A stretch of DNA of 64,000 nt. Source: UBA1845 sp002338715. GTDB lineage: Bacteria; Planctomycetota; Phycisphaerae; UBA1845. A program made the position numbers and the translations under genes. Shown one piece after another: positions 27,378 to 36,817 of this stretch. Numbering within the stretch: position 1 is the first letter of the stretch; the number at the start of each line of letters is the position of its first letter. The stretch is taken from contig DAORAL010000019.1 in the NCBI GenBank assembly GCA_035344155.1, positions 1-64,000 of the forward strand, written 5' to 3'. The notes under the pieces are model-generated. The model saw only the letters and a program-made list of their open reading frames with translations. It ran no database searches and was not told where the DNA came from.

Positions 27378-27850
27378 AGCTCGGTCTCCGTGCCGCGTGA
27401 ATGAATCGTGAACCTTCCGGTGCCGACGTTGAGGCGAATCGTTCGGCTTATCGAGCCGCCAACTTGCTCGGCATCGATCATGACCTTGTTTTTCCAAAAC
27501 AGCTTGCGGAGCATGACGTAGTTTCGTTTCCCAATATTGAATGTTCCATTGTCGTCGAGCAGTTGCGCACCGCCTGCAACTTTGACAATCAGATTTCCTT
27601 TTTGGGCGCCCAATTGATAGACCGATCGAAACAACCTCGGAATCCCCGTATCTGCAAACATCGCGGGTTTCACCTTCGCTTTTTCCGGTGAGACCGTTGA
27701 CTCGGGAAGCATGTAATGAAGCATGCCACCGATGAGGGTCTTGGGGTCCCAGATCGCAACGCCGATGCAGCTACCCAGCGAGTAGGTCACCAGTGTGGCA
27801 TTGGGATCCTTCGCCACTTTCAGATCCGCAATGTCAACAACTTGGTCCAT
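27374..27850 (-). CDS. cheD: Chemoreceptor glutamine deamidase CheD
   Basis: The 158-aa protein has the CheD layout: TYSLGSCIGVAIWDP holds the catalytic Cys (in SCIGV), GGMLHYMLPES holds the catalytic His, and a conserved KVAGGAQLL and NIGKRNY complete the core. It deamidates receptor glutamines and in some bacteria interacts with CheC or CheX. It overlaps the HDOD gene by 4 bases. A set of 17-bp direct repeats lies immediately upstream. Confidence 0.95.
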   Translation of the reverse strand: MDQVVDIADLKVAKDPNATLVTYSLGSCIGVAIWDPKTLIGGMLHYMLPESTVSPEKAKVKPAMFADTGIPRLFRSVYQLGAQKGNLIVKVAGGAQLLDDNGTFNIGKRNYVMLRKLFWKNKVMIDAEQVGGSISRTIRLNVGTGRFTIHSRGTETEL

Positions 27851-27966
27851 TCCAGCTCTCGACTCTTGGGATTGGCGTCAATCGTTCACGCTCACGCGTC
27901 ATCGAAACAATTCATCATGCCCTGCATCGATGGCTTCGATGATGATTCCTGCTGCAGGCGCCCAAA

Positions 27967-28034
27967 CCAACTTGTTCACCAAACCAACTTGTTCACCGGG
28001 CCAACTTGTTCACCGGGCCAACATGTTCAAACGC
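27967..28034. repeat. Four tandem 17-bp repeats between cheW and cheD
   Basis: Units start at 27967, 27984, 28001 and 28018. The middle two are identical (CCAACTTGTTCACCGGG on the plus strand), the first differs at its last three bases and the last is diverged. Each has an imperfect AAC-N2-GTT dyad, exact in the last copy (AACATGTT). They occupy the 220-base gap upstream of cheD. They could be operator sites or a slippage-prone tract. Confidence 0.85.
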
Positions 28035-28070
28035 GGCAGCCTCTTTTTCACAACACACAACAACCGTTGA

Positions 28071-28613
28071 CTAAACGGGTTCTGCAACCAGCTTTGATTC
28101 GTTGACCGTGCAGTTCACCAGATCCTTAGAGTTCAGCACCTTGTCAATGTCGAGCAGAATCTTGACCTTCCCATCGACCTTGCCCATGCCGAGAATGTAC
28201 GACATGTCCACCATCCCTCCGAGCACCGGAGGCGGTTCGATTTCAGAATTCGGAATCTCGTGCACTTCATGAACGGTGTCCACGATGATGCCAATCAACT
28301 CGCCGACATCGACCACGATGATGCAGGTTTCATCATTGAACGGGACTGCCGGCATCTCGAACCGTGTGCGCAGATCGATGACCGGAATGACTCGGCCGCG
28401 AAGATTGATCAGCCCGCCGACAAAGTCCGAGGTCTGAGGGACTTTTGTGATGTCCAGCACGCCGATGATCTCGCGAACCTTGAGAATGTCGAGTCCGTAA
28501 TCTTCATCGGCAAGGAGAAACGTGAGGTACTTGGCGCCGCTATGTGCGGTCGAGCGCTCAGCAGTCTCGCGTTGAAGGAGTTGCTGATTGATATTGTCGA
28601 TTGCGTCCTGCAT
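28071..28613 (-). CDS. cheW: Chemotaxis coupling protein CheW
   Basis: A 180-aa CheW domain: YLTFLLADEDYGLDILKVREIIG, VGGLINLRGRVIPVIDLRTRF and CIIVVDVGELIGIIVDTVHEVHEI mark the two beta barrels. GGGAGAG precedes the ATG. An N-terminal extension of about 27 helical residues (MQDAIDNINQQLLQRETAER) precedes the domain. CheW links receptors to CheA. It is the second gene of the operon, 85 bases after cheA. Confidence 0.96.
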   Translation of the reverse strand: MQDAIDNINQQLLQRETAERSTAHSGAKYLTFLLADEDYGLDILKVREIIGVLDITKVPQTSDFVGGLINLRGRVIPVIDLRTRFEMPAVPFNDETCIIVVDVGELIGIIVDTVHEVHEIPNSEIEPPPVLGGMVDMSYILGMGKVDGKVKILLDIDKVLNSKDLVNCTVNESKLVAEPV

Positions 28614-28698
28614 CTTGACTCTCCCTTACGACGAACTTCGTTGCATCGCTTGCCGTTGAAGTTGCGGCTTGGCCATCCGATGGTGCCTGGGGCGATTT

Positions 28699-31149
28699 CT
28701 ATTCACTTCCGGCGACAACCGGCTGACCTGACTTTGCGGTTTCGCTGCATGGTTTCATGGACTGATGTGCCGCGACAATTCCGGAGACATCGAGAATCAA
28801 TCCGACTTTCCCGTCTCCCAGGATGGCGGCGCCGGAGATACCTCGCAGTTTCTGGAATCGCTCACCGAGCGGTTTAATGACAACCTGCTGCTGACCGATC
28901 AACTCGTCGACAACGATGCCAATCTCACCACCTTCGTACTGGGCGATGACCACGATGGCTTCACACGGATCGATTTCCTGACCAAAATCAAAAAGCGGTC
29001 CCAACGGAACCAGCGGAATCAATCGTCCCCGTGCATTTAGAACCAATCCCTTGCGCTGGACGCTCGTGATTTGATCGGCGGTGGGGCGAAGCGCATTTTC
29101 AACCGTCACCGTCTGGATGATGAATCGCTCCGTTCCGACGCGAAGCACCATGCCATCGATGATCGCCAGTGTGAGCGGAAGCCGAATGGAGAATGTGCTG
29201 CCTTTACCTGCCGTCGATGTGATCTCGCACTTGCCTTTGAGGTTCTCAATGTTTCGTCGGACAACATCCATTCCGACACCGCGGCCGGAGACGCCCGTGA
29301 CCTGTTCTGCCGTCGAAAAACCCGGTGCGAAGATCAGATCGAAGGCCTGCTCTTCGGTCAGTTGATCGCCTTCGTTGATGATGCCCTTCTCGATACCCTT
29401 TCGAATAAGGGCTTCCGGATTAAGGCCTTTACCGTCGTCGGTGATCTCGATGACGATGTTGCCGCCGCTATGAAATGCTGAAAGCGAGACGTTGCCCGAT
29501 GCGGTCTTGCCAGCCGCAAGGCGCGCCTCCGCCGATTCGATCCCATGATCGACCGCATTACGCACCATGTGCACCAACGGGTCACCGATCTGCTGAATCA
29601 CGTTCTTGTCGAGTTCGGTATCTTCACCCGAAATGGTCAGCTCGACATTCTTGCCAACCTTGCGGGCAACGTCGCGAACCAGGCGGGCCATCTTCTGAAA
29701 CGTCGGACCGATGGGAATCATCCGCATCGCCATCGCCGCGTCCTGAACGTCGCGAACGATCTTGGTCGAACGGGTGACGTCCTTGGCCAATTTCGGATCG
29801 CTGGCCACGTGCGGGCTCGCGCTCACCTGCGTCTGTGCAATCACCAATTCGCCAACCATATCGACCAGCGCATCGAGTTTCGCGGTATCAATGCGTACCG
29901 ATTGATCACCGCCAGCCGCACTGGGTTTGGCTTGTGCGGCATTCCCCATCGCCTGCGGTCGAAGGCCCTGGCTCACTTGCTTGTGGCTGGCCACCCCCAT
30001 TTCGATCAGCTTTTCACCGACTTTGGTTGGCTTTGTGCTGCGCGATTGACAGTCGACAGCGAAGTCGACCGCTTCTTGAGGAACCGAGCCCTGCTCGACG
30101 AGGTTTTCGCCGATCTTCTTAATTGCATCGCCAGCCGTCGGTTCATTTCCAACCGGTTCAATGCGACCGGCAACAACATCACGAAGATTCGCGATCATCG
30201 ATTCGATGGGCGGTTGAGGAATCGGGTCGCTCGTGGGGTTGGTCAAATGACCGCGGATACCATCGAATTGAACCTTCAGGATGTCAACAACCTCAAAAAC
30301 CAGATCGATCAATCCGTGGGTAACTTTGCGCGATCCCTTTCGGGCCTGATCGAGCAGCGTCTCCGCTTCGTGGGTCAGACTCACGATGTCGCGAAGATTG
30401 AGAAAACCGGCTGCTCCCTTGATCGTGTGGAATGGCCGGAAGAGCGAATCAATGGCTTCCGGATCGCTCGGGGAACGTTCGACTTCCAGCACGGCGGCTT
30501 CGATCGCGTCAAGATGCTCACCGGCTTCCTCGACGAAACCCGCGACCATGTCGATTTCATCTTTGCTGATGATCAGCGGCTCGGACACGTACTGTTCTTG
30601 AGGTTCTGCATTGTCAGACGCCTCGGTCATCTCGGCGAACTGTGATTCAGTCGCCATGACGTCCGCCGTTTCCTCGGGCGCTGATTGGGTTTCGGCGAAC
30701 TCCGATTCGCTCAACGGCGTGGCGTCATTGGAAAATTCGGCGACGGGTTCAGTCTCTTCGAACACCTTATCGAGTTGTTGGGCAATTTCATCCGAGTCAA
30801 TTGCACCCGATTCATTGGCCACGCTTGCGTCCGCATCCTGCGCCGCATCGCTGCCTGACATTGCAACGCCAAATGCGCTGGTCAGATTGCCGACGGCTTC
30901 CTGGACTTGCTGCACCGCACGGTTTGCGTCGTCAATCTCACCGAGAATCAACGCCTCCAGCATGCCAACCATTTCGCGAGCGACCTTCTGCCCGTCGGCA
31001 GACAACCCGGCGATTTCGGAGTTGGCAAGTGAACCGAATAACTCGTGCATCTTTGCCAGCCCAGGCAAGTCATCGCGATCAACTGTTTTGGACAGATTCC
31101 CGAGTTCACTCAGGTATGTCTTGGCTGAATCGGTAACGTTTTCGCTCAT
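28699..31149 (-). CDS. cheA: Chemotaxis histidine kinase CheA
   Basis: From the Met at 31149 the protein has 816 aa. Residues 1-95 are a helical module not found in standard CheA, followed by an acidic Ser/Glu-rich linker to about 185. The HPt domain then carries the phospho-His in PFHTIKGAAGFLNL. A further helical region has two GE-x-L-x-E-x-G repeats (KIGENLVEQGSV, KVGEKLIEMGVA). The dimerisation helices, the HATPase (N box HMVRNAVDHGIE, G1 DDGKGLN, G2 GVSGRGVGMD) and the CheW-like P5 domain (KGLVLNARGRLIPLVPL) are complete. It autophosphorylates in response to receptors and feeds CheY and CheB. Confidence 0.97.
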   Translation of the reverse strand: MSENVTDSAKTYLSELGNLSKTVDRDDLPGLAKMHELFGSLANSEIAGLSADGQKVAREMVGMLEALILGEIDDANRAVQQVQEAVGNLTSAFGVAMSGSDAAQDADASVANESGAIDSDEIAQQLDKVFEETEPVAEFSNDATPLSESEFAETQSAPEETADVMATESQFAEMTEASDNAEPQEQYVSEPLIISKDEIDMVAGFVEEAGEHLDAIEAAVLEVERSPSDPEAIDSLFRPFHTIKGAAGFLNLRDIVSLTHEAETLLDQARKGSRKVTHGLIDLVFEVVDILKVQFDGIRGHLTNPTSDPIPQPPIESMIANLRDVVAGRIEPVGNEPTAGDAIKKIGENLVEQGSVPQEAVDFAVDCQSRSTKPTKVGEKLIEMGVASHKQVSQGLRPQAMGNAAQAKPSAAGGDQSVRIDTAKLDALVDMVGELVIAQTQVSASPHVASDPKLAKDVTRSTKIVRDVQDAAMAMRMIPIGPTFQKMARLVRDVARKVGKNVELTISGEDTELDKNVIQQIGDPLVHMVRNAVDHGIESAEARLAAGKTASGNVSLSAFHSGGNIVIEITDDGKGLNPEALIRKGIEKGIINEGDQLTEEQAFDLIFAPGFSTAEQVTGVSGRGVGMDVVRRNIENLKGKCEITSTAGKGSTFSIRLPLTLAIIDGMVLRVGTERFIIQTVTVENALRPTADQITSVQRKGLVLNARGRLIPLVPLGPLFDFGQEIDPCEAIVVIAQYEGGEIGIVVDELIGQQQVVIKPLGERFQKLRGISGAAILGDGKVGLILDVSGIVAAHQSMKPCSETAKSGQPVVAGSE

Positions 31150-31710
31150 CCGATGCGATCTCCCTTGGCTCCACTGGCTGGTCCGACTCAAACGATGCGT
31201 TGCAGTTGGGCCTGCTTTATCAAGACCGAAATGATTTCAATCATCTCGAGTGCCTTTTTCCATGGACTCTGCGACAAGTCCATCAAGCGCTTTCAATCCC
31301 AATTGCGTCCAAACCGCACACAGAACACAGCGACAACAGCGTTGTTTGCGGACGAATTCGAGAAGAAACCGTACGACGACAACGGTGGTTTCAACCGCCT
31401 CCGGGCCGAATTGGCTAAGTGGGGGATCGTCTCTTGCAGACCGTGATCTTAGATAAAACTGAGTGGGGGATGTGATGCAGGCGCCCGTTATCAAGCGGGT
31501 TTGGGCTCGTTCGGACGGGTGATGTCGGAATGAAACTGTCGATTCACAACGATCGATTCCACCCAGCCCCAACGCACATGGTCTCGGGCGCGCTGCGGGC
31601 GTGCTTTCATTTCACGGGGATCATCGACACCTGCCGGTTCAGCGCAGACCGGATCCACTTAGCCGAGGTCGACTGTCGTATCAAACCAAACTGGCGTGTA
31701 GAGCGTCCGT
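31150..31710. other. Upstream region of cheA without a recognised gene
   Basis: These 561 bases between cheA and the tetra-haem oxidoreductase gene, both on the minus strand, show no frame with coding character on either strand. They contain the presumed che promoter; no sigma-54 or clear sigma-70 element was found by eye. Some short self-complementary patches (for example CGCCCGTTATCAAGCGGG near 31480) occur. Confidence 0.4.
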
Positions 31711-34089
31711 TTACAACGTCTGCAGGAACAGGAGCAACGCCTCGCGATCGGCGTCCGATAAGGCCATGAATGCTTCTCGGATCGCCGTCGCTTCACCGTT
31801 GTGCATTCCAATGGCTTCCTGGATCGTGTCGGCTTTTCCCGTGTGGAAGTATGGCGCAGTCTGACTGAGTCCCCACAGCGGCGCGGTGCGGAATTCGGTC
31901 ATGGTTGCGCTACCGTCGACAATGCCTGGTGATCCCTCGGCAAGAATGTCATGGAGCAGCAGGTCCGAATACATAGGCACATCACCGAGCGCGCCGACGA
32001 GCGCGGGAATGTGACACTTCGAACAGCCGACCGTATCAAATAACGTCCGGCCAGCCGCCACTTGATCTTCCTGTGACGGGTCAATCGCCTGACGCGGCGG
32101 GCCTCCCAGCATGCTCATAAAGAAGGCCATGTCCTCTGCGTCTGTCCGGTTGACTTCCGGATCGGTGACGAGATCGGTGTCGGCGGTTACGCCGAAGAAC
32201 AACCCGTCCTCTTCCTGGCTCTCAATGCTCAAGCCCAACTCAGCTGTCAGCGCGTCGCGCACGAACTCCGCCACTGAGGGAACCTGGGCTTTCCATCCGA
32301 GACGCCCGAGACGTCCATCTTCCAGAATGTGGGCTCGTCCACTGATGCCATCGCTGTTGGCGTCGGTCGGATCCTCGTTCGCGATGATTGTTGAATCGGC
32401 GATCGCGTCAATCAGTCCCAGACCAAAGACAGCCGGAGTCTGCCGCATCTCGAAGACATTGATTTCCTCGGTCGGCTCTGGCGGATTGAATCCAATCACG
32501 ATCTCTCGATGCAGGATTGTGTTCGGCGTCGTGGATGGGGCGGTAAACACGCCGTCCTCATCAATCGATCCGTGACGCATTACGTTCAATCCACGCGGAC
32601 CCGAACCACCAAGTACCGGATCAAAGTGACACGCACGACAACTGTCGCCATTGAAACGTCCACCGTTGTCGGCACCGACCAACCCACCAATACCAACATC
32701 GTTTCCAAAGTCACGGTCAAACAATTCGCGCCCTTTGATGAACCGCGCCATTTCATCAGCGTCAAGATCGCGGAACGGACCGCCGTATTCACCGACAGCC
32801 GGCACCGGCGCTTCGGGTTCCAACAAGCCCGTGGAATGCTGATCGCGTCCGCCCAGCGACATGAGGAACTCGATCACGTCGGCTTGTTCGGTTTCACTCA
32901 AAGCATCAAACGCGTCGCGAGCGGCTTGCCCTTCTCCACCGTGCATCAAGATAGCGCTTGTCAGCGTGTCGGCTCGACCGTCGTGCAGATATGGGCCAAC
33001 CGATGCGATTCCCCACAACGGATGCGTGCGGAATTCATTTCCGCGGGCGACGCCCTGTTCGATGCCGTCGGCGAGTTCCTCGCCCATGTCATGGATCAGA
33101 AGATCGGAATAGAGATGAAGCGGACCACGTGGCCCGACGAGCCTGGGAATGTGGCAATCGGAGCAACCGACTTCGTGAAACAGCATGCGACCGCGTTCGC
33201 TTTGTTCGGTCGGTTCATCCAACTCCGGCGCGGCGAGCAACATCACGAAACTCACCAGGTCAAACAACTCATCACCGGTCATTTCCGGATCGGGCACGCC
33301 GTCATCATCGCTGTTGGGTTCATCGGTGGCAGCCGCCTGTCGCGTTCGCCCGGTACGTTTCAGGAGCGTGGCCGCAGAGCTGTCCACTGGAAGCCGCGAA
33401 CGCGCTTCATCGGAAAGCGGATTCGTCGTAATACCGAGGTGGTTAAACAACGGACCGCGCACGAAACCTTCAATTGAAGTCGTCTGCGACTTGCGTCCGA
33501 ATCGTCCCACGAGTGAATTCTCAAAGTTCGCGCGACCGCTGATACCGTCACCATCGAGGTCATCGGGATCGGCGTTCGCAAGAATCGTGTCGCCGTCGAG
33601 TTCCGCAATCAAGCCCGCGCCGAAAAACGGAATGGCGTTGCGCTGCGCAAAGACGTTCTTTTCAGGCGCGATCACCGGACGGGCGTGCGCACCTTCTTCA
33701 TAACTCTGCATACGAACGACGCCGCCAACGTCTCCGATCACAAACGAACCGTTCGACGTACGCTGACCGGCGAGAAAGAAGTTGCGATAAAGCGAGGCGC
33801 TTCCTCCGACCACCGGGCGCTCATGACACGCGCCGCAAAACGTCACGTTAAACTCCGGGCCCAAACCGCCAGAGAGATCGAATCGCTTCTGGACAACCGC
33901 ACGACCACGCTCAAAGGTCGCAAGCTGTTCGGCCGTTGCACTCGGAAACGCTTCGCCGAGTTTCGCCGAAACACCTTCAGCCACCGGACCATCACCCGTC
34001 TGATCGGTTGGGGGTGGATCCATGCAGCCGCTGATCCAGATCATCGCCGAGGTAAGGAATACGGCCCGAAGCATTCCAATACGTTTCAT
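31711..34089 (-). CDS. Tandem-duplicated di-haem oxidoreductase (DUF1111 family) lipoprotein, four haem motifs
   Basis: The 792-aa protein starts with a lipoprotein signal (TSAMIWISGCMD). It has two complete DUF1111/thiol-oxidoreductase-like modules in one chain. The first carries CGACH (about residue 88) and CSDCH (about 310), the second CRACH (about 485) and CSKCH (about 690). Each module repeats the same order: haem site, FFGAGLI or VFGLGLI, NxDGISGR, then haem site, YSDLLxHD and FRTxPLWG with YxHxGxADT. Such proteins are MauG-like periplasmic c-type cytochromes that carry out electron transfer or peroxide-type chemistry. The duplication is unusual. It is divergent from a one-module homologue. 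Confidence 0.93.
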   Translation of the reverse strand: MKRIGMLRAVFLTSAMIWISGCMDPPPTDQTGDGPVAEGVSAKLGEAFPSATAEQLATFERGRAVVQKRFDLSGGLGPEFNVTFCGACHERPVVGGSASLYRNFFLAGQRTSNGSFVIGDVGGVVRMQSYEEGAHARPVIAPEKNVFAQRNAIPFFGAGLIAELDGDTILANADPDDLDGDGISGRANFENSLVGRFGRKSQTTSIEGFVRGPLFNHLGITTNPLSDEARSRLPVDSSAATLLKRTGRTRQAAATDEPNSDDDGVPDPEMTGDELFDLVSFVMLLAAPELDEPTEQSERGRMLFHEVGCSDCHIPRLVGPRGPLHLYSDLLIHDMGEELADGIEQGVARGNEFRTHPLWGIASVGPYLHDGRADTLTSAILMHGGEGQAARDAFDALSETEQADVIEFLMSLGGRDQHSTGLLEPEAPVPAVGEYGGPFRDLDADEMARFIKGRELFDRDFGNDVGIGGLVGADNGGRFNGDSCRACHFDPVLGGSGPRGLNVMRHGSIDEDGVFTAPSTTPNTILHREIVIGFNPPEPTEEINVFEMRQTPAVFGLGLIDAIADSTIIANEDPTDANSDGISGRAHILEDGRLGRLGWKAQVPSVAEFVRDALTAELGLSIESQEEDGLFFGVTADTDLVTDPEVNRTDAEDMAFFMSMLGGPPRQAIDPSQEDQVAAGRTLFDTVGCSKCHIPALVGALGDVPMYSDLLLHDILAEGSPGIVDGSATMTEFRTAPLWGLSQTAPYFHTGKADTIQEAIGMHNGEATAIREAFMALSDADREALLLFLQTL

Positions 34090-34451
34090 GTCTGTCGCTC
34101 CAATAAAACCGATTGCGAGATAGAATCTGGATGTCGGCTGAAATACGGCACCGGCGTGATCAAACCTTCAAGCGTGATCGAACCGACCATCGTAACTCTG
34201 CTTGAGCGCGTGCTTTGCTTGAACGCGTGCTGTGCTTAAGCGGATGCCCCTGTAGTGTATAGCACGATCGATTGTACAAAATGACAAGCGTCTTGTCAGC
34301 GCCTCAGGACAATTGCCCTATACACTCGCAGGATCACCCCCATTGCGGTTATCCTATGCGCATCCTGCTATTGTAACGCGGGGCTTTGGGCCACCCTCTG
34401 TTGCCCGGCACCTGCCTTGCTTTAGGATTATTCCGAAGGAGCCAGACCAAC
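34090..34451. other. Divergent promoter region between two haem-protein genes
   Basis: These 362 bases separate the start codons of the two DUF1111 genes and must hold both promoters. A frame from 34386 runs into the plus-strand gene but its first 22 codons are not needed. Short direct repeats of GAACGCGTGCT/GAGCGCGTGCT appear at 34203-34238. No palindrome strong enough to be a terminator was found. Confidence 0.45.
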
Positions 34452-35750
34452 ATGAAACAAGCACTTGCCATCTATTTCGGCATCAGCACCCGCGTTCTTG
34501 CACTGATCATCGCCCTCTGCGTCGTGGGATGCACGGCCCCTCCTGTCGTCGAGACCGATACCGACAATGATGGCGTCGTCGATTCGCAAGACGCATTCCC
34601 CGACGATCCCAACGAATCCGTCGACACCGATAACGATGGCGAAGGCAATCAAGCCGACACCGATGACGACGACGATGGCGTACTCGACGAAGACGACCCG
34701 GAACCGCTCGACGCCAACGTCAGTTCGATCGACCCGCCCGACAATCCCTTCGGCGCTGAGTTGGGTGAGTCAACTCCCAATCTATCCGGCGATCAAATCG
34801 ATGCGTTCGAACTCGGCAAGAATGTTTTCTCAAGCATGTTTCTTCCGATGGATGGCGTCGGCCCGAATCATCTCGGCACCAGTTGCGTTGGATGTCACGG
34901 ATCACCGACGGCTGGCGGCTCCGGTGAGAATGCATTCGTGCGCGTGATCAGCGTCGGCGTTCCGATGATTGTCGATCACGACGCGCCGCCGCTTTTCGGT
35001 GTGGGGTTGTTCGAACGCGTCACCGATGAAACCATTCTTTCGATGCAGGACCCGACCGACGAGGACAACGACGGCATCTCCGGACGTCCCAACATCGACG
35101 GCGATCGCATCGGACGATTCGGACTCAAAGCGCAAGCGGCTACTCTCGAATCCATCACCCGCGGCATGCTCGTTAACCAGATGGGCATCACCAGCGAACC
35201 GTTGGCCAAGGTCGTCCGCGCGAAATCGCAGCGCCCTGAATACCTCGCGCAAGTCGCACCACCAAGCGGAGGCAACGGTTCCGGAGGCAATGACGACAGC
35301 ATCCCCGATCCGGAAATCAACGAAGTCGACCTCGCCAACCTGATCACGTTTCAACAGTTGCTCGCTGCACCGATTCGCGGAACCATCGACCTGGCCGTTC
35401 AGCGCGGTGACGAATTGTTCGCTTCCATCGGTTGCGCCGACTGCCACGTGCCCAGCCTGCCGCTCGACACCGGCGAAATGATTCACCCGTACACCGACCT
35501 CTTGATCCACAACATGGGCGAAGACCTGTCCGATGCCGTCTTCCAAAGCGCCGCCTCCGGAACCGAATTTCGCACAGCCCCTCTTTGGGGTTTGACCGAA
35601 TCCGCCCCCTATTTGCATGACGGCAGAGCGACCACCATCGACAACGCCATCCGCGAACACGCTGGTGAAGCCCAGGACGCACGCGACAATTACATCACCC
35701 TCACCGAAGAAGAACGATCCGACCTGATCCGTTTCCTGGAGTCGCTGTGA
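34452..35750 (+). CDS. Di-haem oxidoreductase (DUF1111 family) lipoprotein with calcium-binding repeats
   Basis: From the Met at 34452 (GGAG upstream) the protein has 432 aa. The lipoprotein signal ends at VVGCTAP. Residues about 33-85 are Asp-rich thrombospondin type 3-like calcium repeats (DTDNDGVVDSQDAFPDDPNE). The catalytic module has CVGCH near 144 and CADCH near 328, plus PPLFGVGLFE, DNDGISGRPN, YTDLLIHNMG, FRTAPLWGL and YLHDGRATT. It is a one-module relative of the divergent tetra-haem protein. Its stop overlaps the start of the beta-propeller gene, so the two form an operon and may share the cell surface. Confidence 0.93.
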   Translation: MKQALAIYFGISTRVLALIIALCVVGCTAPPVVETDTDNDGVVDSQDAFPDDPNESVDTDNDGEGNQADTDDDDDGVLDEDDPEPLDANVSSIDPPDNPFGAELGESTPNLSGDQIDAFELGKNVFSSMFLPMDGVGPNHLGTSCVGCHGSPTAGGSGENAFVRVISVGVPMIVDHDAPPLFGVGLFERVTDETILSMQDPTDEDNDGISGRPNIDGDRIGRFGLKAQAATLESITRGMLVNQMGITSEPLAKVVRAKSQRPEYLAQVAPPSGGNGSGGNDDSIPDPEINEVDLANLITFQQLLAAPIRGTIDLAVQRGDELFASIGCADCHVPSLPLDTGEMIHPYTDLLIHNMGEDLSDAVFQSAASGTEFRTAPLWGLTESAPYLHDGRATTIDNAIREHAGEAQDARDNYITLTEEERSDLIRFLESL

Positions 35751-36811
35751 TTCGAGCCATGATTCAAAACGAAACCATTCGCTACCTTCGCACCACTGCT
35801 TACGCGCTCATGCTGATTGCGGCATGTGGCTGTACACCGATGACGCCCGACGATGGCGGTTCGGATAACGGACCGGACACGCCGACTGCGCCCGAATGGC
35901 GCGAAGCGTTTCCGACGTCGGGCGAAGGATTTCTTTCGGGCGTGTGGGGTTCGGGACCAGATGACGTTTTCGTCGTGGGCGGCCAACCTGAGCAATCGGT
36001 CATCTTCCACTACGACGGCACAACCTGGGAAACGATGGACACGCCCGAGACGCCGATTCTCATCTGGGCGTTTGGATTTGGCCCCGACGACGTCTACACC
36101 GTCGGCGAGCAGGGGACAGCCCTTCACTATGACGGCTCATCGTGGTCGCAAATGTCGACGAACATCGAAGACGATCTTTGGGGCGTCTGGGGCGCAGCGC
36201 CCGATGACATATGGGCCGTCGGCGGTGAGATCGACACAGGCCCGCCGATTCTCCTCCACTATGATGGCCAATCCTGGTCGCAGCAAACGGTCCCACCGCT
36301 CGATCGCAACTCGACCGCACTCCTGAAAATCTGGGGCACATCGAGCGATCACATTTTCGCGGTCGGACAAACCGGCGTCATCCTCGAATACGACGGCAGC
36401 GACTGGCAGCAGATCGATGCGGGAACTGCCGACGACCTCGTGTCGCTGTGGGGCACCGGTCCCGACCAGATCGTAGCCGTAGGCGGCCGCTCCAACGCAA
36501 CGATCGCAACCTACGACGGAACGAAGTGGACCAGCCGCTCCGCCGCCCCGCTCCCGGGCCTAAACGGCGTCTTCCCCATCAACGCTGACCAATACCTCGT
36601 CGGCGGCCTAATCGGATCAGCCGCCGTCTACAACTTCACCACTGACGAATTCAAAACCGAAACCACCACAACCGTCCAAACCATCCACGCCGTATGGCAC
36701 GACGGCGAAAACAAAACCTACGCAGTAGGAGGCCGCTCTTCCGAATTGCCGTATACCGGAGTCGCATTGATGCGAACAACGACGGATGAAGCAACGAAGC
36801 TGATTCCCTAG
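35747..36811 (+). CDS. Beta-propeller-like repeat lipoprotein
   Basis: The GTG start overlaps the previous stop (GTGA). The 354-aa product has a lipoprotein signal (ALMLIAACGCTP). Six or seven repeats of about 40 residues follow, each with a motif like GVWGSGPDDVFVVGG and a HYDGxxW end (VWGAAPDDIWAVGG, IWGTSSDHIFAVGQ, LWGTGPDQIVAVGG). This is the WG/DG propeller pattern common in myxobacterial and planctomycete surface proteins. The fold suggests a binding scaffold. Coupling to a di-haem oxidoreductase suggests a complex at the outer face; the ligand is unknown. Confidence 0.82.
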   Translation: MIRAMIQNETIRYLRTTAYALMLIAACGCTPMTPDDGGSDNGPDTPTAPEWREAFPTSGEGFLSGVWGSGPDDVFVVGGQPEQSVIFHYDGTTWETMDTPETPILIWAFGFGPDDVYTVGEQGTALHYDGSSWSQMSTNIEDDLWGVWGAAPDDIWAVGGEIDTGPPILLHYDGQSWSQQTVPPLDRNSTALLKIWGTSSDHIFAVGQTGVILEYDGSDWQQIDAGTADDLVSLWGTGPDQIVAVGGRSNATIATYDGTKWTSRSAAPLPGLNGVFPINADQYLVGGLIGSAAVYNFTTDEFKTETTTTVQTIHAVWHDGENKTYAVGGRSSELPYTGVALMRTTTDEATKLIP

Positions 36812-36817
36812 CCGAAA

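Noticed and set aside
27967..28034. Possible short CRISPR array
   Set aside because: The 17-bp units are contiguous without spacers and no cas gene is near.
27967..28034. LexA/SOS-box reading of the GAACA...GTT words
   Set aside because: The spacing is two bases rather than four, and no SOS gene follows.
29545..30645. 366-codon plus-strand frame antisense to cheA
   Set aside because: His/Arg/Asp-rich shadow; cheA domains on the other strand are complete.
32509..33477. 322-codon plus-strand frame antisense to the tetra-haem gene
   Set aside because: No domain content; the haem motifs on the minus strand account for the sequence.
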